The position numbers and the translations under genes were made by a program. 7,841 nucleotides of DNA from positions 966-8,806 of the forward strand of contig DMFQ01000415.1 of NCBI GenBank assembly GCA_003450555.1, read 5' to 3'. The notes below the pieces were generated by a model. The model worked only from the letters and a program-made list of their open reading frames with translations. It was not told the DNA's origin and did not search any database. Position 1 is the stretch's first letter, and the number at the start of each line of letters is the position of its first letter. Of this stretch, positions 5,396 to 7,841 are shown piece after piece. This DNA is from Ktedonobacter sp. Its GTDB lineage: Bacteria; Chloroflexota; Ktedonobacteria; Ktedonobacterales; Ktedonobacteraceae.

Positions 5396-7841
5396 ATGAT
5401 ACCAATGTCTATAGATAAAGTACCACTAGCGCACAATTCATCTGACGCCACCGCTGAACAACTGTTGACCACGGTAAAACAATACATGGGAGACAGTGAA
5501 GTTGAACAGGTCACCGGGGCTATTCAGCTTGCGCAGAAGGCCTGCGGCGATGTGCGCGATCACGGCGAAGCCTCCCTCCATACGCTGCGCCAGATTTCTC
5601 CTCTAGAGCATGCGCTGGCGGTAGCAATGATCCTGGCTCAAATGCATATCGACGCTGTGGGTATAGCGGCTGGCATGATCTTTGAAGCTGTTGACGCCGA
5701 GCTCCTGTCGCTCGAGCAGGTTGAGCAGACCCTCGGCATCCCGGTAGGTCGAGTCGTAGGGAGTATGCTGCGACTCAACATCCTGGAGCGCAAGAAAAAT
5801 GTAGGAGCCCAATTCACTGCGCTCAACGCGGGCGATGCGGAAAGTAATCGCGACCAGAAGAAGCGCCGTATTCGCGAAGCCTTGCGCCGCCAGCAAGCAG
5901 AGACTGTGCGCAAGATGTTTATCGGTATGGCCGAAGATCCCCGCGTGGTGCTCCTCAAACTGGCCTATCGCCTGCACGCTATGCGCCTGATCACCAGGGG
6001 CAATCTATCTGTCCCGCATTCCACTGACCAGCAAGAAAAGCTAGCTATGGCCCTGGAAACACGCGAGATCTATGCACCACTGGCCGGCCGCCTTGGTATG
6101 TCACTCGTCGAGTCCGAACTGGAAGACCTGGCCTTTGAAATACTGGAACCCGACAAGTACGCCTGGGTCCAATCCCAGGTTGAATTGGAGCGCAAGCAGT
6201 GGAGTTCGTATGTCGAGCGCGTCTGTACTATTTTGCGCGACGAAATGGCTACTATTGGCTTGAAGGCCGAGATCTCAGGCCGCGTCAAACACCTCTACAG
6301 CTTCTACAAGAAACTGCTTCGCGATGGCGTCGAATTTGAACAGCAGAGCGACCTGGATATCAGCCAGATCCACGATCTGCTCGCCTTTCGTATCCTCGTG
6401 GAGACGACGCCCGATTGCTATGTCGCGCTTGGTCACGTCCATAGTCTCTGGAAGCCCAAAGAGGGCCGCATCAAGGATTTCATTGCCAATCCCAAGCCCA
6501 ACGGCTACAGCGCCCTCCATACCACCGTTTTCTGTCTGGATGACCGCTTGGCAGAGATACAAATCCGCACCTTTGCCATGCATGAGATGGCGGAATACGG
6601 CGTCGCCATGCACTGGCACTATAAAGATGTCGGGGATCGCGCCTCGGCCTCGGCCAAAGAACTGCTCTCCTGGCTGCGTCAACTGGCGGACTGGCAGCGC
6701 GACCTGCGTTCGTCCAATGCCAGCGACGCCGAATTTGTTGAGGCGGTCAAAGATGATATCTTCGAAGAGCAGATCTTTGTCTTTACCCCCAGGGGCGAGG
6801 TCAAGGACCTGCCCGTTGGTTCAACGCCGCTCGACTTCGCCTATCGCGTCCACTCCAAAGTGGGGGACAGGTGCGCGGGAGCGCGCATTATCACCGAGAG
6901 TACCAACGGCACTACTGAGGGCGATCGCCTGGTGACGCGCATGGTGCCGCTGGACTACGAACTGAAAAGCGGCGAGATCGTCGATATTGTCACCAATCGC
7001 ACGGCCCACCCAACCCATGACTGGCTCAATTTTGCCCGCACCGCTGCCGCTCGTAGTAAAATTCGTCGTTACCTCAAGACGCACGAGCGCGATATCAATA
7101 GACAGATCGGGCGCGAGCGTCTCGATCGCGAACTCAAAAGTAGGGGTCTGGCACGCGGTATTGAGGTCCTGACCGAAGACCTCGAGCACTGGCTATCAAA
7201 CGAATACAACGGCAAATCGTTTGAAGACCTGCTGGCGGCCATCGGCAGCGATGAAATACGCCAGCACGCCGTTGCCGTGAAACTGGTTGACCGCTTGCAC
7301 CAGGTTCGCGAGCAGCGTGAGGGCAAAGAGATAAAAGAGGAGGATGAAGCTCCACCGCTAGCTACCGTCTCCAAACAAGGAACCTCGGCTCACCTCCAGG
7401 TCGATGGCGTCAGTGGACTCTTGACGAGCCTCGCCAACTGCTGCTGCCCATTGCCCGGCGATGAGATCGTCGGCTTTATCAGCCGTGGCAAGGGAGCGGT
7501 TGTCCACCGCGCCGACTGCCAGAATATTGACCGTTACCGCCAACGCGAACGCGAGCGACTCGTCTCCGTCAGTTGGGTCAGCATGGGGAAGCAGCGCTAT
7601 CTCGCTCCCATCCTGATCATAGCTCGTGACCGCTCTGGCCTGATTCGCGATATTGCCAGCATCGTTTCTGAAGTTGGCGTCAACATGACATCGGTCAGCA
7701 CCAATGTGAGCGGCGACAAAGAAAAAGCACACATCAGCGCCACCCTGGAAATCGATGGGCTGGAACAATTACAGCGCGTCTTCGTGAAATTAGAAAAGGT
7801 CAAAGACGTCAGCCACGTCGAACGCGACCTCGGCAAAAGAA
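5396..7841 (+). CDS. relA: Long RelA/SpoT homologue: synthetase intact, HD hydrolase degenerate (3' end cut)
   Basis: The frame is open from ATG 5396 to the window edge: 815 residues, no stop reached. Judging by the first gene and the position in the ACT domain (about 736-805), only the last few residues are missing. ATG 5405 is an alternative start. Neither has a good ribosome binding site, and the 18-bp gap from the upstream stop suggests translational coupling. The HD domain is recognisable but inactive on paper: the HDxxED motif reads Phe96-Glu97 then Asp100-Ala101, and LADRLHNMR reads LAYRLHAMR with Tyr191 for the metal/catalytic Asp; only His72 seems kept. The synthetase is near consensus: GRVKHLYS (295-302), Asp327, GRIKDFIA (357-364), EIQIRT (387-392), MHEMAEYG (395-402) and HW (406-407). 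TGS, CCCPLPGD (682-689), VHRADC (703-708) and ACT follow, so ribosome-linked control is probably kept. I infer a synthetase-only RelA-like paralogue. The YSALHTT motif (371-377) differs slightly from the usual YQSLHTT. Confidence 0.93.
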   Translation, partial: MIPMSIDKVPLAHNSSDATAEQLLTTVKQYMGDSEVEQVTGAIQLAQKACGDVRDHGEASLHTLRQISPLEHALAVAMILAQMHIDAVGIAAGMIFEAVDAELLSLEQVEQTLGIPVGRVVGSMLRLNILERKKNVGAQFTALNAGDAESNRDQKKRRIREALRRQQAETVRKMFIGMAEDPRVVLLKLAYRLHAMRLITRGNLSVPHSTDQQEKLAMALETREIYAPLAGRLGMSLVESELEDLAFEILEPDKYAWVQSQVELERKQWSSYVERVCTILRDEMATIGLKAEISGRVKHLYSFYKKLLRDGVEFEQQSDLDISQIHDLLAFRILVETTPDCYVALGHVHSLWKPKEGRIKDFIANPKPNGYSALHTTVFCLDDRLAEIQIRTFAMHEMAEYGVAMHWHYKDVGDRASASAKELLSWLRQLADWQRDLRSSNASDAEFVEAVKDDIFEEQIFVFTPRGEVKDLPVGSTPLDFAYRVHSKVGDRCAGARIITESTNGTTEGDRLVTRMVPLDYELKSGEIVDIVTNRTAHPTHDWLNFARTAAARSKIRRYLKTHERDINRQIGRERLDRELKSRGLARGIEVLTEDLEHWLSNEYNGKSFEDLLAAIGSDEIRQHAVAVKLVDRLHQVREQREGKEIKEEDEAPPLATVSKQGTSAHLQVDGVSGLLTSLANCCCPLPGDEIVGFISRGKGAVVHRADCQNIDRYRQRERERLVSVSWVSMGKQRYLAPILIIARDRSGLIRDIASIVSEVGVNMTSVSTNVSGDKEKAHISATLEIDGLEQLQRVFVKLEKVKDVSHVERDLGKR

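Noticed and set aside
7280..7309. KLVDRLHQVR in the helical region of the second Rel, resembling the lost LADRLHNMR hydrolase motif
   Set aside because: It lies about 440 residues downstream, outside the HD fold, and cannot supply the missing metal ligand. It is probably a chance resemblance within a helix.
3767..7836. Several long antisense and shifted frames inside the two rel genes
   Set aside because: All are explained by the codon structure of the strongly recognisable RSH genes. None has a family match or start signals.

Overview
The window looks like a piece of a bacterial chromosome with moderate GC content, standard Shine-Dalgarno sites and sigma-70-type promoters. Two adjacent full-length RelA/SpoT-type genes, a DUF6069-like membrane protein and a palindromic intergenic element would fit a Chloroflexota genome, perhaps of the Ktedonobacteria. 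That is an impression from gene content, not a demonstrated placement.

Layout. At the left edge a minus-strand gene (725 down to 1, running off the window) encodes an N-terminal SLOG/LOG-like nucleotide-binding domain joined to a membrane segment of the kind found in SLOG-associated membrane effectors. Divergent from it is a DinB-like putative metal-dependent protein (874-1362). Next is a probable two-gene unit: a MarR-family regulator (1479-1940), whose promoter carries TGTCAA/TTGAC inverted repeats over the -35 box, and a small four-helix DUF6069-like membrane protein (2010-2450). A 111-bp palindromic element (2447-2557) overlaps the stop codon of that last gene. A stretch without protein genes follows. 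It ends in a consensus promoter (2804-2831) and a structured leader.

The right half (2951-7841) holds two tandem long RSH (RelA/SpoT homologue) genes 18 bp apart, transcribed together. Both have the full HD / synthetase / TGS / helical / zinc-finger / ACT architecture. The first keeps every expected (p)ppGpp hydrolase residue, but its ATP-binding and other synthetase motifs have diverged. The second has lost the HD-domain metal and catalytic residues, but keeps a near-consensus synthetase domain. The simplest reading is a duplicated Rel gene split into a hydrolase-leaning and a synthetase-only enzyme, made from one transcript so that alarmone synthesis and breakdown are co-expressed. This SpoT/RelA-like division of labour within one operon is the most interesting signal in the window. 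The second most interesting is the truncated SLOG-membrane protein, a candidate nucleotide-sensing conflict or defence protein.
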